Positions 1 through 7,232 of a stretch of DNA of 53,028 nt are shown in pieces. The notes beneath the pieces were generated by a model. That model saw only the letters and a program-made list of their open reading frames with translations, did no database searches and had not been told where the DNA came from. Source of the stretch: a virus. The translations under genes and the position numbers were made by a program. How positions within the stretch are numbered: position 1 is the first letter of the stretch; each line of letters opens with the position of its first letter. Location of the stretch: positions 1-53,028 of IMG/VR virus record IMGVR_UViG_3300030380_002089. One strand, written 5' to 3'.

Positions 1-291
1 TGACAACGCTACCCCTCACGCACGACAGGCGAATGCCTCACATGTGATACGCCCGCACTGCTTTCTAGTTTAGACGGCTAGTTTAGACACCGCAGTACAG
101 CGGTCTATAGAACGCAGCACCGCAGTTTAGACGGGCCAGTTTAGACGACCTTCGCCGGAGGCATGCAGTTTAGACCCCAGTTTAGACTTCTTTAACCCCA
201 TACGGCGCTCCAGAAAAAAAATTTTCAGAAAACTTTTTGGTATACCAAAAGAACCGATGGCTTTTTGTCCTGTTCCTTCATAGGTTTAGAC
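1..291. promoter_or_regulatory. Non-coding control region upstream of the left gene cluster
   Basis: No convincing gene was found here. The region holds six AGTTTAGAC direct repeats (67-187), then an A/T-rich stretch (210-250) and a T-rich box (261-267) about 31 bases before the ATG at 292. Composition changes from G/C-rich at the left to A/T-rich near the gene start. A reading frame in phase with the first gene continues upstream to a TTG at 265 and beyond, but with no good start codon. I read the region as promoter/operator or possibly origin-like sequence for the rightward gene cluster. Confidence 0.6.
67..187. repeat. Six AGTTTAGAC direct repeats in three pairs
   Basis: The nine-base unit AGTTTAGAC occurs exactly at 67-75, 80-88, 124-132, 138-146, 167-175 and 179-187. 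Within pairs the start-to-start distances are 13, 14 and 12 bases, slightly over one helical turn. Between the first units of successive pairs they are 57 and 43. All copies have the same orientation. The 8-mer GTTTAGAC recurs directly in front of the ATGs at 292 and 846. Operator for a repressor or activator, or an iteron-type origin, are the obvious readings; neither is proven. Confidence 0.8.
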
Positions 292-294
292 ATG
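261..294 (+). promoter_or_regulatory. Start-proximal leader with GTTTAGAC, copy 1
   Basis: This 34-base segment ends in the ATG at 292 and is identical at 30 of 34 positions to 815-848, which ends at the ATG at 846. It has CTTTTTG at -31 and GTTTAGAC immediately before the start codon. The layout fits a leaderless archaeal-type promoter (AT-rich box near -30, transcription starting at the ATG). An alternative is that the segment is translated: three of the four differences fall at third codon positions of the frame continuing upstream. Confidence 0.5.
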
Positions 295-807
295 AGTCCT
301 TTTGATGATGCTTGGCGTTTGTTAAAAATGCCAATTGTACCTGATTCATACACCCAACCGAACCCCAATAATCCACATTATCATCGTGCTGATTTTGAAA
401 TGCCCGACATAAGGGATAAACCACCAAATCAAAGAGCGAGCCTCCCTCTCGGTTATTCGGAGAGAGACAGGCCGAGATATGCTGGCAAAAAGGCATCTTT
501 ACAAGGAAATTATAACCCTGAAAAAAAGGAGTTTGATATAAGAATGTTAGGTTTTGACCGCTATGGAACGCCACCAACATTACCTGATAACATGGGCTTG
601 TTGATTGATAATCCGCAAGAGAATTACCGACAGTTAAGCACTCATGCTTTAACACGAAGGCATGGAGTCGCTACGGCTATGATGGATATGTTATCATTTT
701 TGAGAGAAAAATATGGCTTTGAACCTGCAAAGCCGACCAATTTAACTTTTGAGGGAGACCGTTTTTGGGGCGATAGGGAGTCATGGCCTGTGAGGGATGA
801 ACTATGA
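292..807 (+). CDS. Tagged hypothetical protein (W-L-L-K tag at N-terminus)
   Basis: 171 residues from the ATG at 292, of unknown function. Residues 4-12 read FDDAWRLLK, one of more than a dozen copies of a shared short motif in this window. The rest is polar, rich in Pro, Asn, Asp and Arg, without membrane segments or recognisable domain; a short C-terminal segment (HALTRRHGVATAMMDMLSFL) looks helical. The start at 292 is chosen over an in-frame TTG at 265 because GTTTAGAC abuts this ATG and because the tag then sits at residue 4, as in the sister genes. The stop overlaps the next gene's ATG (ATGA), suggesting translational coupling. Confidence 0.75.
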   Translation: MSPFDDAWRLLKMPIVPDSYTQPNPNNPHYHRADFEMPDIRDKPPNQRASLPLGYSERDRPRYAGKKASLQGNYNPEKKEFDIRMLGFDRYGTPPTLPDNMGLLIDNPQENYRQLSTHALTRRHGVATAMMDMLSFLREKYGFEPAKPTNLTFEGDRFWGDRESWPVRDEL

Positions 808-1034
808 CCGGAGCCTTTTTGTCTTGTTCTCTCATGGGTTTAGACATGGGAGCATTTGAACAGGCTTGGCAACTTCTAAAAGAAGAAGGCCCTTACATTA
901 CTTGGCAGACTCCTGAAAAGAAAATGGGCTACATAGATGGGAAGGGTCCTTACGATGCTAATTCTATCTACGCTTATTTGAAACAATACGATATGTATGA
1001 CAGTCGGATTGAAAGCGTGTCAGGGGAGGAATAA
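804..1034 (+). CDS. Small tagged hypothetical protein
   Basis: 76 residues from ATG 804, or 62 residues if translation starts at ATG 846. From 846 the protein begins MGAFEQAWQLLKEE, the shared tag; from 804 there is a 14-residue extension reading MTGAFLSCSLMGLD. The 804 start is supported by the ATGA overlap with the previous gene, the 846 start by the adjacent GTTTAGAC and by tag position. The remainder is a short polar tail rich in Tyr and Gly. Function unknown; possibly little more than a tag with a small cargo. Confidence 0.65.
   Translation: MTGAFLSCSLMGLDMGAFEQAWQLLKEEGPYITWQTPEKKMGYIDGKGPYDANSIYAYLKQYDMYDSRIESVSGEE
815..848 (+). promoter_or_regulatory. Start-proximal leader with GTTTAGAC, copy 2
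   Basis: Second copy of the 34-base segment at 261-294 (30 of 34 identical), ending at ATG 846. It lies inside the coding frame that opens at 804, so it may act as an internal promoter or mark a second start. CTTTTTG begins 31 bases before the ATG. Confidence 0.45.
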
Positions 1035-1036
1035 AT

Positions 1037-1912
1037 ATGACAGCATTCGACAACGCTTGGACACTTCTTAAGAATCGTGGGTTTGAAATGGACCCACGGT
1101 ATGAAGACGAGCGTGAACGCCAACTTGAAGAAATCCGTTATAGTGACGACCCTGAAAGAGATGAGTTGCTAAGTTTTCCCAATCAATATATTCCACCAAA
1201 GTCAAAGCAAGGACTTTACGAACTCCGTTACTACGACGACTTAGAGCGACAAAATAGGTTACGGTCACAGACCGGACCAATGTATCAGCAACAACAAGAC
1301 CAAGAGGCTGAGCGTATAGAGGCGGAAGGAATTGATTTACCTGATGTGCCGAGCAGTGCACCACCTGTTGACATAGGGCGGGCTGGTAGTCTGACTCCTG
1401 AACCTTTCAGACCTGACCTTGAACAAACGAAGCAAAGAATGTCACCTTTGGGTCAGGCATTAGCACAGGCTAGGTCACAACCTCCTCAGCCTTTGCAGTT
1501 TGAGAAGGCTTGGGCTACTCTCAAGGCAGACCCAAATATGCTTGATACTCAAGGGCGTAGTATACCCCCTGCATTAGCAAATCCTCAAAATTTTAATAGA
1601 CCGCCGGGCGATGCTGAAAGAAGTTTCCAATCAATAAGGGATGCAATGCTTGCAGCAGAAACAGATATGCCTTATTATGATAATCTTAGACAATACTTAT
1701 TGGCCAGAATACATAGAACTTCTAGGCCAAGCGCCTATCATTTTCTACAAAACGCTAATGAAGAAGAAAGAGAAAACATGCGTCAAAATGAGCGAAGGTT
1801 TGGCCCGCTGAGTTCTATTTTAGCCCAAGATACTGACAAGGGTAGAGAATTTTATCAGTACAGAGGGCCTGATGTATCAAACATGTATGCTCCTGTGCCT
1901 CAGCCAGAATAA
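1037..1912 (+). CDS. Hypothetical protein with two W-L-L-K tags
   Basis: 291 residues, start ATG 1037 shortly after the previous stop and behind GGGGAGGAATAAAT, a reasonable ribosome site. The N-terminus is MTAFDNAWTLLKNR (tag 1). A second, slightly divergent tag FEKAWATLKAD begins at residue 155, after a Pro/Gln-rich linker. The protein therefore looks like two tagged modules joined head to tail. Both modules are highly polar, rich in Arg, Glu, Gln and Tyr, with no membrane segment. No domain recognised. The duplicated tag suggests fusion of two formerly separate cargo-type proteins; this is inference. Confidence 0.75.
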   Translation: MTAFDNAWTLLKNRGFEMDPRYEDERERQLEEIRYSDDPERDELLSFPNQYIPPKSKQGLYELRYYDDLERQNRLRSQTGPMYQQQQDQEAERIEAEGIDLPDVPSSAPPVDIGRAGSLTPEPFRPDLEQTKQRMSPLGQALAQARSQPPQPLQFEKAWATLKADPNMLDTQGRSIPPALANPQNFNRPPGDAERSFQSIRDAMLAAETDMPYYDNLRQYLLARIHRTSRPSAYHFLQNANEEERENMRQNERRFGPLSSILAQDTDKGREFYQYRGPDVSNMYAPVPQPE

Positions 1913-1961
1913 TTTCAGGAAGACCGACAAGTTTAATTTCTACACTGCTTTAGGCTCGCAC

Positions 1962-2144
1962 ATGAGTATGTTAGAATTTTTATTCCCAAGAATGATTGGG
2001 TTATTTATACTGGGATTTATATTTGGATTTGTTTGGATATGGTTTACTTTCATAGCCGATGAAGACCCCGGTATGGTTATTTTTGAAGACGAGACTGAAC
2101 TGCAAGAAATGTGCATGAATGGCCTTCGGAGAGTGAAGGAATGA
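1962..2144 (+). CDS. Small single-pass membrane protein
   Basis: 60 residues from ATG 1962. Residues about 9-32 form one very hydrophobic, aromatic-rich helix (MIGLFILGFIFGFVWIWFTF), followed by an acidic cytoplasmic-type tail (DEDPGMVIFEDETELQEM). The frame is open further upstream, but the longer N-terminus overlaps the previous gene and is polar, so the shorter form is preferred. GTTTAATTT at 1931-1939 lies about 30 bases upstream and could be a TATA-like element. The stop overlaps the ATG of the HMG-CoA lyase-like gene by four bases, so the two are probably translated together. Function unknown. Confidence 0.6.
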   Translation: MSMLEFLFPRMIGLFILGFIFGFVWIWFTFIADEDPGMVIFEDETELQEMCMNGLRRVKE

Positions 2145-2962
2145 ATGTAACCGTCTATGAGGTCGGTCCTCGTGACGGTTTGCAGTATTTAGAACACATA
2201 GTAAGTGTAGATGATAAACGACAACTGATACAGGCTCTTTACGATGCTGGCATAGAACATATCGAAGAAGTAAGTTTTGCTCATCCTAAGCGTTTACCTC
2301 AGATGGCTGATGCTGAACAAGTCTTTACTGGCAGGGGTGCTGGGTTAGTTATGAATAAAAAAGGCTTTGACAGGGCCTGTTCTATAGAAACTAAGAAGAT
2401 AAATATAGTGTTTAGTCCATGTGAAACTTTCAATATTAATAACATGGGTAAGACTCGCTCGGAGATAGTTTTGATGTACAAGACATTTATGGACAAGGTG
2501 CCTAAAGAAAATGTAAGAGTTTACATTAGCATGGCCTTTGGAAGTCGTCATAGTGGTGTAGTAAGTCCAAGTCTAATGCGTCTTTGCATTCGAGATGCTA
2601 AGATGTTTGGCGACACTGTGGTATTCTCTGACACTAATGGGGCGGGCACTAGAAAAGAAGTTGCTCTTTGGGCACAGATGGCTATAGAAGAAGGCATGAA
2701 GCCAGCACTACATTTACATCATAGAGGCGATGAATCGAGAGCAGTGTCCTTACTTAACGGTATAAAGGAGTTCGACAGTAGTATACAGGGTTTGGGCGGT
2801 TGTCCTTTTACAGAAGACGGTGGTGCTAACTTAAGCACAGAGACACTGGTTAGGCATCTAAACGCATGGGGATTTGATTGTGGCACTACCGAGGACAACT
2901 TGAAAGAAGCATCTAGGCTTGCTTATCAAATATCTAATCCTACCGTGACGCTTTTATCATAG
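2141..2962 (+). CDS. HMG-CoA lyase-like DRE-TIM metallolyase
   Basis: 273 residues. Hydroxymethylglutaryl-CoA lyase cleaves HMG-CoA to acetyl-CoA and acetoacetate, using a TIM barrel and a divalent metal. The hallmarks are present: VGPRDGLQ at residues 8-15 (R11 catalytic, D12 metal ligand), SFAHPKRLPQMAD at 45-57, FSDTNGAG at 162-169, HLHH at 191-194 giving the H-x-H metal pair (H191, H193), then C221 in GGCPF and N230 nine residues later, the spacing seen between C266 and N275 in the human enzyme. It is slightly shorter than the usual roughly 300 residues. ATG 2141 overlaps the upstream stop; a GTG at 2111 would add a polar extension without similarity. Related DRE-TIM aldolases cannot be excluded on specificity. 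An auxiliary metabolic gene inside a virion gene cluster is unusual. Confidence 0.88.
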   Translation: MNVTVYEVGPRDGLQYLEHIVSVDDKRQLIQALYDAGIEHIEEVSFAHPKRLPQMADAEQVFTGRGAGLVMNKKGFDRACSIETKKINIVFSPCETFNINNMGKTRSEIVLMYKTFMDKVPKENVRVYISMAFGSRHSGVVSPSLMRLCIRDAKMFGDTVVFSDTNGAGTRKEVALWAQMAIEEGMKPALHLHHRGDESRAVSLLNGIKEFDSSIQGLGGCPFTEDGGANLSTETLVRHLNAWGFDCGTTEDNLKEASRLAYQISNPTVTLLS

Positions 2963-2979
2963 TTATCTTTACGAGACAC

Positions 2980-3348
2980 ATGGCGGGCGCTTTTGAACAA
3001 GCATGGAGTTTGTTGAAAGCATTGCCCGGACAGAGAGAAATGGCTGACTCAGGTCGAACTATGACTCAGAGAGAAATGGGTTACGGTAGCGATGATGATG
3101 TTGATATGGGTTCTGTTCATCCGGGTGCACTTTCTGCTATGAGAAGATTACAGGGCGAAGGTCCACTAGACACTCGTAGTTATGAAAGTGAAGATGACCT
3201 TACAGATGAAGCAGGTAATTACACTCCAGATGCAAAGGGTAGACTAATAGGAACTTCTCGACAAAGAGATGTTACTAGGTCAGGTGCAAGAAAGCCAGAC
3301 ACAGGTAAATTTTACAACCCTGATACTGGGCAAATGGAAGAAAGGTGA
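2980..3348 (+). CDS. Tagged hypothetical protein
   Basis: 122 residues, ATG 2980. The N-terminus is MAGAFEQAWSLLKALP, the shared tag, nearly identical to that of the gene at 804/846 (GAFEQAW in both). The remainder is polar and apparently disordered: Asp/Glu-rich in the middle (GSDDDVDMG), basic near the end. There is no ATGA coupling to the upstream gene; CTTTTAT at 2951-2957 lies 29 bases before the start and fits a TATA-like box of a leaderless transcript. Function unknown. Confidence 0.7.
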   Translation: MAGAFEQAWSLLKALPGQREMADSGRTMTQREMGYGSDDDVDMGSVHPGALSAMRRLQGEGPLDTRSYESEDDLTDEAGNYTPDAKGRLIGTSRQRDVTRSGARKPDTGKFYNPDTGQMEER

Positions 3349-3354
3349 ACAACA

Positions 3355-4587
3355 ATGACAGCATTTGACCACGCATGGAGACTTTTGAAAGCAACGCCTG
3401 AACAACAACTCATGGGTATGAGAGGTTCTATTCCACAGGCTCTCAGTAGATTTCCAAGAGGAGATGTTTCGAGAGCGCCTTTCACAGGTGACGAAGGAAT
3501 GGAAGACCGTGAAGAACGGATGGCAGAAATAGCAAGGCTTCGACAAGAAGGGATGGCACAGTCTGACAAAGACCGAATGACTTCTGAGGGTGCTAGAGGA
3601 CCCGCTGATTTACGACAATATTACGATAGACAATTCCAAGAAGGCTTCATCGCCCCTCAAGAAAAGAGAATGATGTTAAGACCGGGAGAAACTGAAACAG
3701 AAAGAGCAGCCAGATTAAATCTTGGTGGCGGTCAAAGAGGAGGAAGAATGGATGCAAGCAGTATGACTGCTGCTCAAAGATTTGGTAGACCTGATGAAGA
3801 AACCGGAGAAACTGGAATGAGACCTAAGACAAGAGTTAGAAGAGGTAACATGGAAGGTATTATGACAATGGGGCGAGGTCGAGGCCGAAGAGGTGCGTTT
3901 AATCCAAGAACTGCTGAGGCTTTACCAGAGCGCCCGCCAGAATCTAAACCAATTACTTCGGCGCAGAAGCGTATAGCGTTACTCGAAAGTATGCAAAGAC
4001 AAAACCCTAATTTTGACATTAAAATACCTACAGAACAAGAGTTAATGGAACAAGAAACTCAAGAAAAGAGACCTTACAAATCACGCATAGACAATGAAGA
4101 GTTAGAGGAAATAGAAGATAATTTGACTAATATATACGGACCAGAGATGGCAAGTAGGATTGTTCAGTCTATGATTGACGACCCTCAGCCTCCAGCCCTT
4201 AGAACTGCTGGAGTCCGTCAGCAAAACATTGACCCTCAAGGAGATAGACCAACCTTTAGACCAAGTAGCGGTCAATTCCTAGGTCCTCAGTTTGATGATA
4301 TGGGCGAACCTAAAATGACTTCCAGAGGCAGACCTTCGATGACAGGTATTTCCCCTATGGATATTGAACAGATGGGTCGTCAGGCTATGGTCGAAGGTGA
4401 GATTGACCCACGAATTACTAGTAGATATACTGACGCTTTGGATAAAGTACCAGTGACTGCTGGTGAAAAGGCAAGAACTGACAGGGCAGCAGAACAGGCT
4501 ATGCGAGAATATGCTCAAAGAACAGGTCAAGGTATGACTTATACCCAAGGTACTGATGCTGAGGGTAATGTTCGATACGGTCTTTAA
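3355..4587 (+). CDS. Arg/Gln/Met-rich tagged protein, probable internal virion protein
   Basis: 410 residues, ATG 3355 six bases after the previous stop, with a possible GAAAGGTGAA ribosome site. It begins MTAFDHAWRLLKATPEQQ, the shared tag. The rest is low-complexity and rich in Arg, Gln, Met, Glu and Gly, with RGG-like clusters around residues 165-182 (GRGRGRRG) and repeated short RPS/RG segments, and no membrane helix. Such composition suits a disordered, nucleic-acid-associated protein. Packaging with the genome is inferred from the tag and composition, not from similarity. Confidence 0.7.
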   Translation: MTAFDHAWRLLKATPEQQLMGMRGSIPQALSRFPRGDVSRAPFTGDEGMEDREERMAEIARLRQEGMAQSDKDRMTSEGARGPADLRQYYDRQFQEGFIAPQEKRMMLRPGETETERAARLNLGGGQRGGRMDASSMTAAQRFGRPDEETGETGMRPKTRVRRGNMEGIMTMGRGRGRRGAFNPRTAEALPERPPESKPITSAQKRIALLESMQRQNPNFDIKIPTEQELMEQETQEKRPYKSRIDNEELEEIEDNLTNIYGPEMASRIVQSMIDDPQPPALRTAGVRQQNIDPQGDRPTFRPSSGQFLGPQFDDMGEPKMTSRGRPSMTGISPMDIEQMGRQAMVEGEIDPRITSRYTDALDKVPVTAGEKARTDRAAEQAMREYAQRTGQGMTYTQGTDAEGNVRYGL

Positions 4588-4627
4588 TGACACCAAAGTT
4601 CAAGTATAGTGTTACTTACCCGTAGAC

Positions 4628-4801
4628 ATGCTGTGGGATTTAGTTTTAGGTTTGTCTTGGCTGGCCCTCGCACTGTCGATGTATGTTTTGACACAGACAA
4701 TATCTACTATGCGAAAGGATGTAGACGACCTTATGGCGATGGTAAGAGTGATTAGGTATAATTCTCTCAAAGAAAGGGATGATAAAAATGACACAAAGTA
4801 A
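4628..4801 (+). CDS. Small single-pass membrane protein (57 aa)
   Basis: An open frame from ATG 4628 to TAA 4799-4801. It starts MLWDLVLGLSWLALALSMYV, one clear membrane helix, followed by a charged tail with a short amphipathic segment (TMRKDVDDLMAMVRVIRY) and a Lys/Asp-rich end. TAGAC directly precedes the ATG, as in the genes at 292 and 846, and an AAGTATAG box lies about 26 bases upstream. The next gene starts inside its 3' end. The shape resembles small phage membrane or spanin-like proteins, but no function can be assigned. Confidence 0.6.
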   Translation: MLWDLVLGLSWLALALSMYVLTQTISTMRKDVDDLMAMVRVIRYNSLKERDDKNDTK

Positions 4802-4943
4802 ATCTAAAGGTAAGCAAAAGAGTTTACCATGTGAACATTGTCAATATCACCCTACTAAGCGGGTTTATATTAAGCAGAGTAATGTTTTCAAGGGGTTCGC
4901 TTGGTACTGTAAAGTGTGTCAAAAGTTTACTATAGCGGAGTAA
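4788..4943 (+). CDS. Small zinc-ribbon protein (51 aa)
   Basis: ATG 4788 to TAA 4941-4943, overlapping the previous gene by 14 bases. After a lysine-rich start the protein has CEHC at residues 15-18 and CKVC at 41-44, separated by a strand-rich segment (KRVYIKQSNVFKGFAWYC). This is the layout of a minimal zinc ribbon binding one zinc ion through four cysteines. Nucleic-acid or protein binding is likely; the exact role is unknown. Confidence 0.65.
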   Translation: MTQSKSKGKQKSLPCEHCQYHPTKRVYIKQSNVFKGFAWYCKVCQKFTIAE

Positions 4944-5081
4944 CTGTTAAATAAGCACTCATTAACGCAGGTTTGGCTGGCTTATCTTTTGGCTCTTTCT
5001 CGGTTATGCTTGAACACACCTATTTTTCCAATTTCTTTCTTGGGTAAGTCGGCCACCCTAATGTTTTTGTTGTGATTGAGC

Positions 5082-6269
5082 ATGGCTCTGTTTATGGAGG
5101 CAGCGTCAGCAATAGATATTGCTTGGCTTTTGCTTAAAAATGAGCCTATACAAGAAATGTCAAACGACGACTTAATGGCTTTAGTAGAAGGACCAACTGC
5201 CTTTGATGCGGGTCTAGGTCATTATGCTAGACAAGAAAACCCTGCGACTCCTGAACAGCAGCAACAAGCCTTACGAGAACTAGAATTGAGACAAATGGAA
5301 ATGTCAGGTAATATGCCTCAAGTCTACGACTCTCCTGATGATTTAGAACCTGTTAGGCAAATAGTAGATTTTTATGAGCCTCAATTCGACAGCACTGGTA
5401 TTGGCGCCTCTTCTATTCCTCAAACAGAAAAGGAAGGGGAGCAGTACATAGAAGACTTTCCGGGTGAATTAGATGAAGAATATATGGACAGAATTATGGA
5501 TGTAAGAGAATCAATGCCCGGCCAAAGTAATATTTTAAATGACGATTACCTAGGTACATATAATCATCTGAAAAATACTGCACCACCCGAAGTCGCTCAG
5601 CAATTTTTTGAAAGGTATAGAAATTTTATTATGAATCAAAATGAAAATCCTGAGTACTTAAGCCAGTCATTAATCCAAGCACTTGATGAAAACGCACCCG
5701 CACCCACCGCCCCAAAGTATACTAGAGAATTTCCAACAGATGAAAGTTTATTCGACATTAAGCCACCTAAAGGAGTAAGTATGGTTTCTCCAGATGCCAC
5801 AGGCTTTTCGCACAGGTTCCAAGATATTAACAAAGGTGAACCTATGGACATTGCTTGGCGTTTGCTCAAACGCCAAACTACTCTTCCTAATTTTGATATG
5901 GGACTAGATGAAACCACCGGCTATCAAGGAGTGGCGCCTGTTCAACAGGTAAGTGCTCAGCCTTTGGGTTACAAAGATGCGTATTTACAGGGTCAATATC
6001 CTGATGAGTTTTGGTCGGCAGTTGGTGGTGACCCTGAGATAACTAGGGGTCATGGAGGCTCTCGACACCGAGCAGATGAGCAGGGTAATTACCTTGCAGT
6101 AGGAGTCCGTGGTCGACAACCAATGGGTGATTTACCTACTCGTGGACCCTTTAGACCAAGAAAAGGTAGAGCAGGTTATCCTCAAGATATGGGCGTAAGG
6201 GTAATATCTTCGGGCGATATGCCTGAACCGGAGCAGATGGTTACTACGCCAATGAGAGGAGGTAATTGA
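5082..6269 (+). CDS. Hypothetical protein with two W-L-L-K tags
   Basis: 395 residues from ATG 5082 (an in-frame TTG at 5076 would add two residues). The first tag, IDIAWLLLK, is at residues 11-19 after MALFMEAASA. The second, MDIAWRLLKRQ, begins at residue 255. Between them lies an acidic, Gln/Glu/Pro-rich segment; after the second tag the protein becomes Gly/Arg-rich with repeated GD/RG patches. The layout repeats that of the gene at 1037: two tagged modules in one chain. No known domain and no membrane segment. The 138-base gap before it (4944-5081) contains nothing recognisable beyond a T-rich stretch. Confidence 0.72.
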   Translation: MALFMEAASAIDIAWLLLKNEPIQEMSNDDLMALVEGPTAFDAGLGHYARQENPATPEQQQQALRELELRQMEMSGNMPQVYDSPDDLEPVRQIVDFYEPQFDSTGIGASSIPQTEKEGEQYIEDFPGELDEEYMDRIMDVRESMPGQSNILNDDYLGTYNHLKNTAPPEVAQQFFERYRNFIMNQNENPEYLSQSLIQALDENAPAPTAPKYTREFPTDESLFDIKPPKGVSMVSPDATGFSHRFQDINKGEPMDIAWRLLKRQTTLPNFDMGLDETTGYQGVAPVQQVSAQPLGYKDAYLQGQYPDEFWSAVGGDPEITRGHGGSRHRADEQGNYLAVGVRGRQPMGDLPTRGPFRPRKGRAGYPQDMGVRVISSGDMPEPEQMVTTPMRGGN

Positions 6270-6270
6270 C

Positions 6271-6585
6271 ATGGATTTAGCGTTTGAAGAAGCATGGGGT
6301 ATTCTCAAAGGTAAAAAGAAATCAAAACCTTTCCATGGCTATAATCCTAAAAAGCATGCTAAAACTGGTGGATTAAATGCAAAAGGTCGTGCTGCGGCTA
6401 AGCGTAAGACTGGTGCAAATCTTAAGCGACCTGTCACAAAAAAACCAAGTAAACTTAAGCGTGGCAGTAAAGCGTCTAAGCGCCGTAAATCATTCTGTGC
6501 TCGTATGACAGCAGTTAAAGGCCCTACAAGTAAAAAGGGTAAATTGACTCCTAAAGGAGCAGCGTTGAAAAGGTGGAATTGTTAA
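6271..6585 (+). CDS. Lysine-rich tagged protein with DUF6321-like domain
   Basis: 104 residues, very basic. The N-terminal tag is LAFEEAWGILK (residues 3-13). The rest matches, from memory, the DUF6321 pattern of marine phages and large viruses: a GGLNAKGR block, a TGANLKRPV block, SFCARM at about 75-80, and the terminal KGKLTPKGAALKRWNC. The family has no established biochemical function; its charge suggests nucleic-acid binding. The stop and the next ATG share one base (TAATG), indicating coupling. Here the conserved domain carries the window's own tag in front. Confidence 0.75.
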   Translation: MDLAFEEAWGILKGKKKSKPFHGYNPKKHAKTGGLNAKGRAAAKRKTGANLKRPVTKKPSKLKRGSKASKRRKSFCARMTAVKGPTSKKGKLTPKGAALKRWNC

Positions 6586-7232
6586 TGGCAGAGTGGTGGA
6601 ATCTTTTAAAGAAACAAAAGGACCCTGATTTGACCTTGCCTAGAGGTAAAGAAGTGGTTCTTCAAGCCGAAGACAAAGATTACGAAAGAGGTTTACTTGT
6701 TAAGTTGTTGAAGAACGGTGGTTATGAAATGGCTTATTGGTATGATAAACATAAACCATATCCAATAGAAGTATTAGTTGATGGTAAATCAATCAAAAAA
6801 GATGCTAAAAAAGTTACCATGAAATTCCATCCTCAGTTGAAAAAGGCTATGGAAAATACCGAACAAGTGATTTTAAATGAAATAGAAAAAGAAGGTGGTG
6901 CTTTAGGTATGAAAAACCTTAGAAAAGTTGTACCTGATGAAGAAGAATTGAAATCTACATTGGATAATATGATTAACCAAGGTAAAGTATTTGTTCACGA
7001 AGATGGTGACATATATACCCACGAACCTGATAATAGAATGGAGAAGTCTTGTGACTGTAGTCATTGTGTCGGTAGTTTTGCTGCTATGGACTTTTTAGAA
7101 AAAAAATTGTGTCCAGCGGGTAAAGCAGCAGCCAAGCGTAAGTTCAAAGTTTATCCATCAGCGTATGCAAATGGTTGGGCAGTGCAATACTGCAAAGGTA
7201 AATTCCGTGGTAAAAAGAAGGGGAAGAAATGA
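6585..7232 (+). CDS. Basic protein with tag-like N-terminus and YPSAYAN domain
   Basis: 215 residues from ATG 6585 (a GTG at 6573 would overlap the previous gene). It begins MAEWWNLLKKQ, a variant of the shared tag. Residues about 90-145 resemble a small winged-helix-like fold (VILNEIEKEGGALGMKNLRK, then a KVFVHEDGDIYTH hairpin), an impression only. CDCSHC is at about 154-159. The C-terminus, KLCPAGKAAAKRKFKVYPSAYANGWAVQYCKG and a lysine tail, is a motif common in marine phage and large-virus proteins of unknown role. Probable nucleic-acid-associated virion protein. Confidence 0.72.
   Translation: MAEWWNLLKKQKDPDLTLPRGKEVVLQAEDKDYERGLLVKLLKNGGYEMAYWYDKHKPYPIEVLVDGKSIKKDAKKVTMKFHPQLKKAMENTEQVILNEIEKEGGALGMKNLRKVVPDEEELKSTLDNMINQGKVFVHEDGDIYTHEPDNRMEKSCDCSHCVGSFAAMDFLEKKLCPAGKAAAKRKFKVYPSAYANGWAVQYCKGKFRGKKKGKK

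Noticed and set aside
257-283. Eight-codon upstream frame before the first gene
   Set aside because: Too short to judge and not conserved at the second leader copy; mentioned only as part of the leader finding.
1068-1364. Minus-strand open frame opposite the tagged gene at 1037
   Set aside because: Shadow of a real gene; no ribosome site, no family likeness. Other minus-strand frames except 12642-12965 were set aside for the same reason.
4612-4794. 60-residue minus-strand frame
   Set aside because: Opposite the small membrane protein at 4628-4801, which has a promoter-like box, TAGAC before its ATG and coupling to the next gene.
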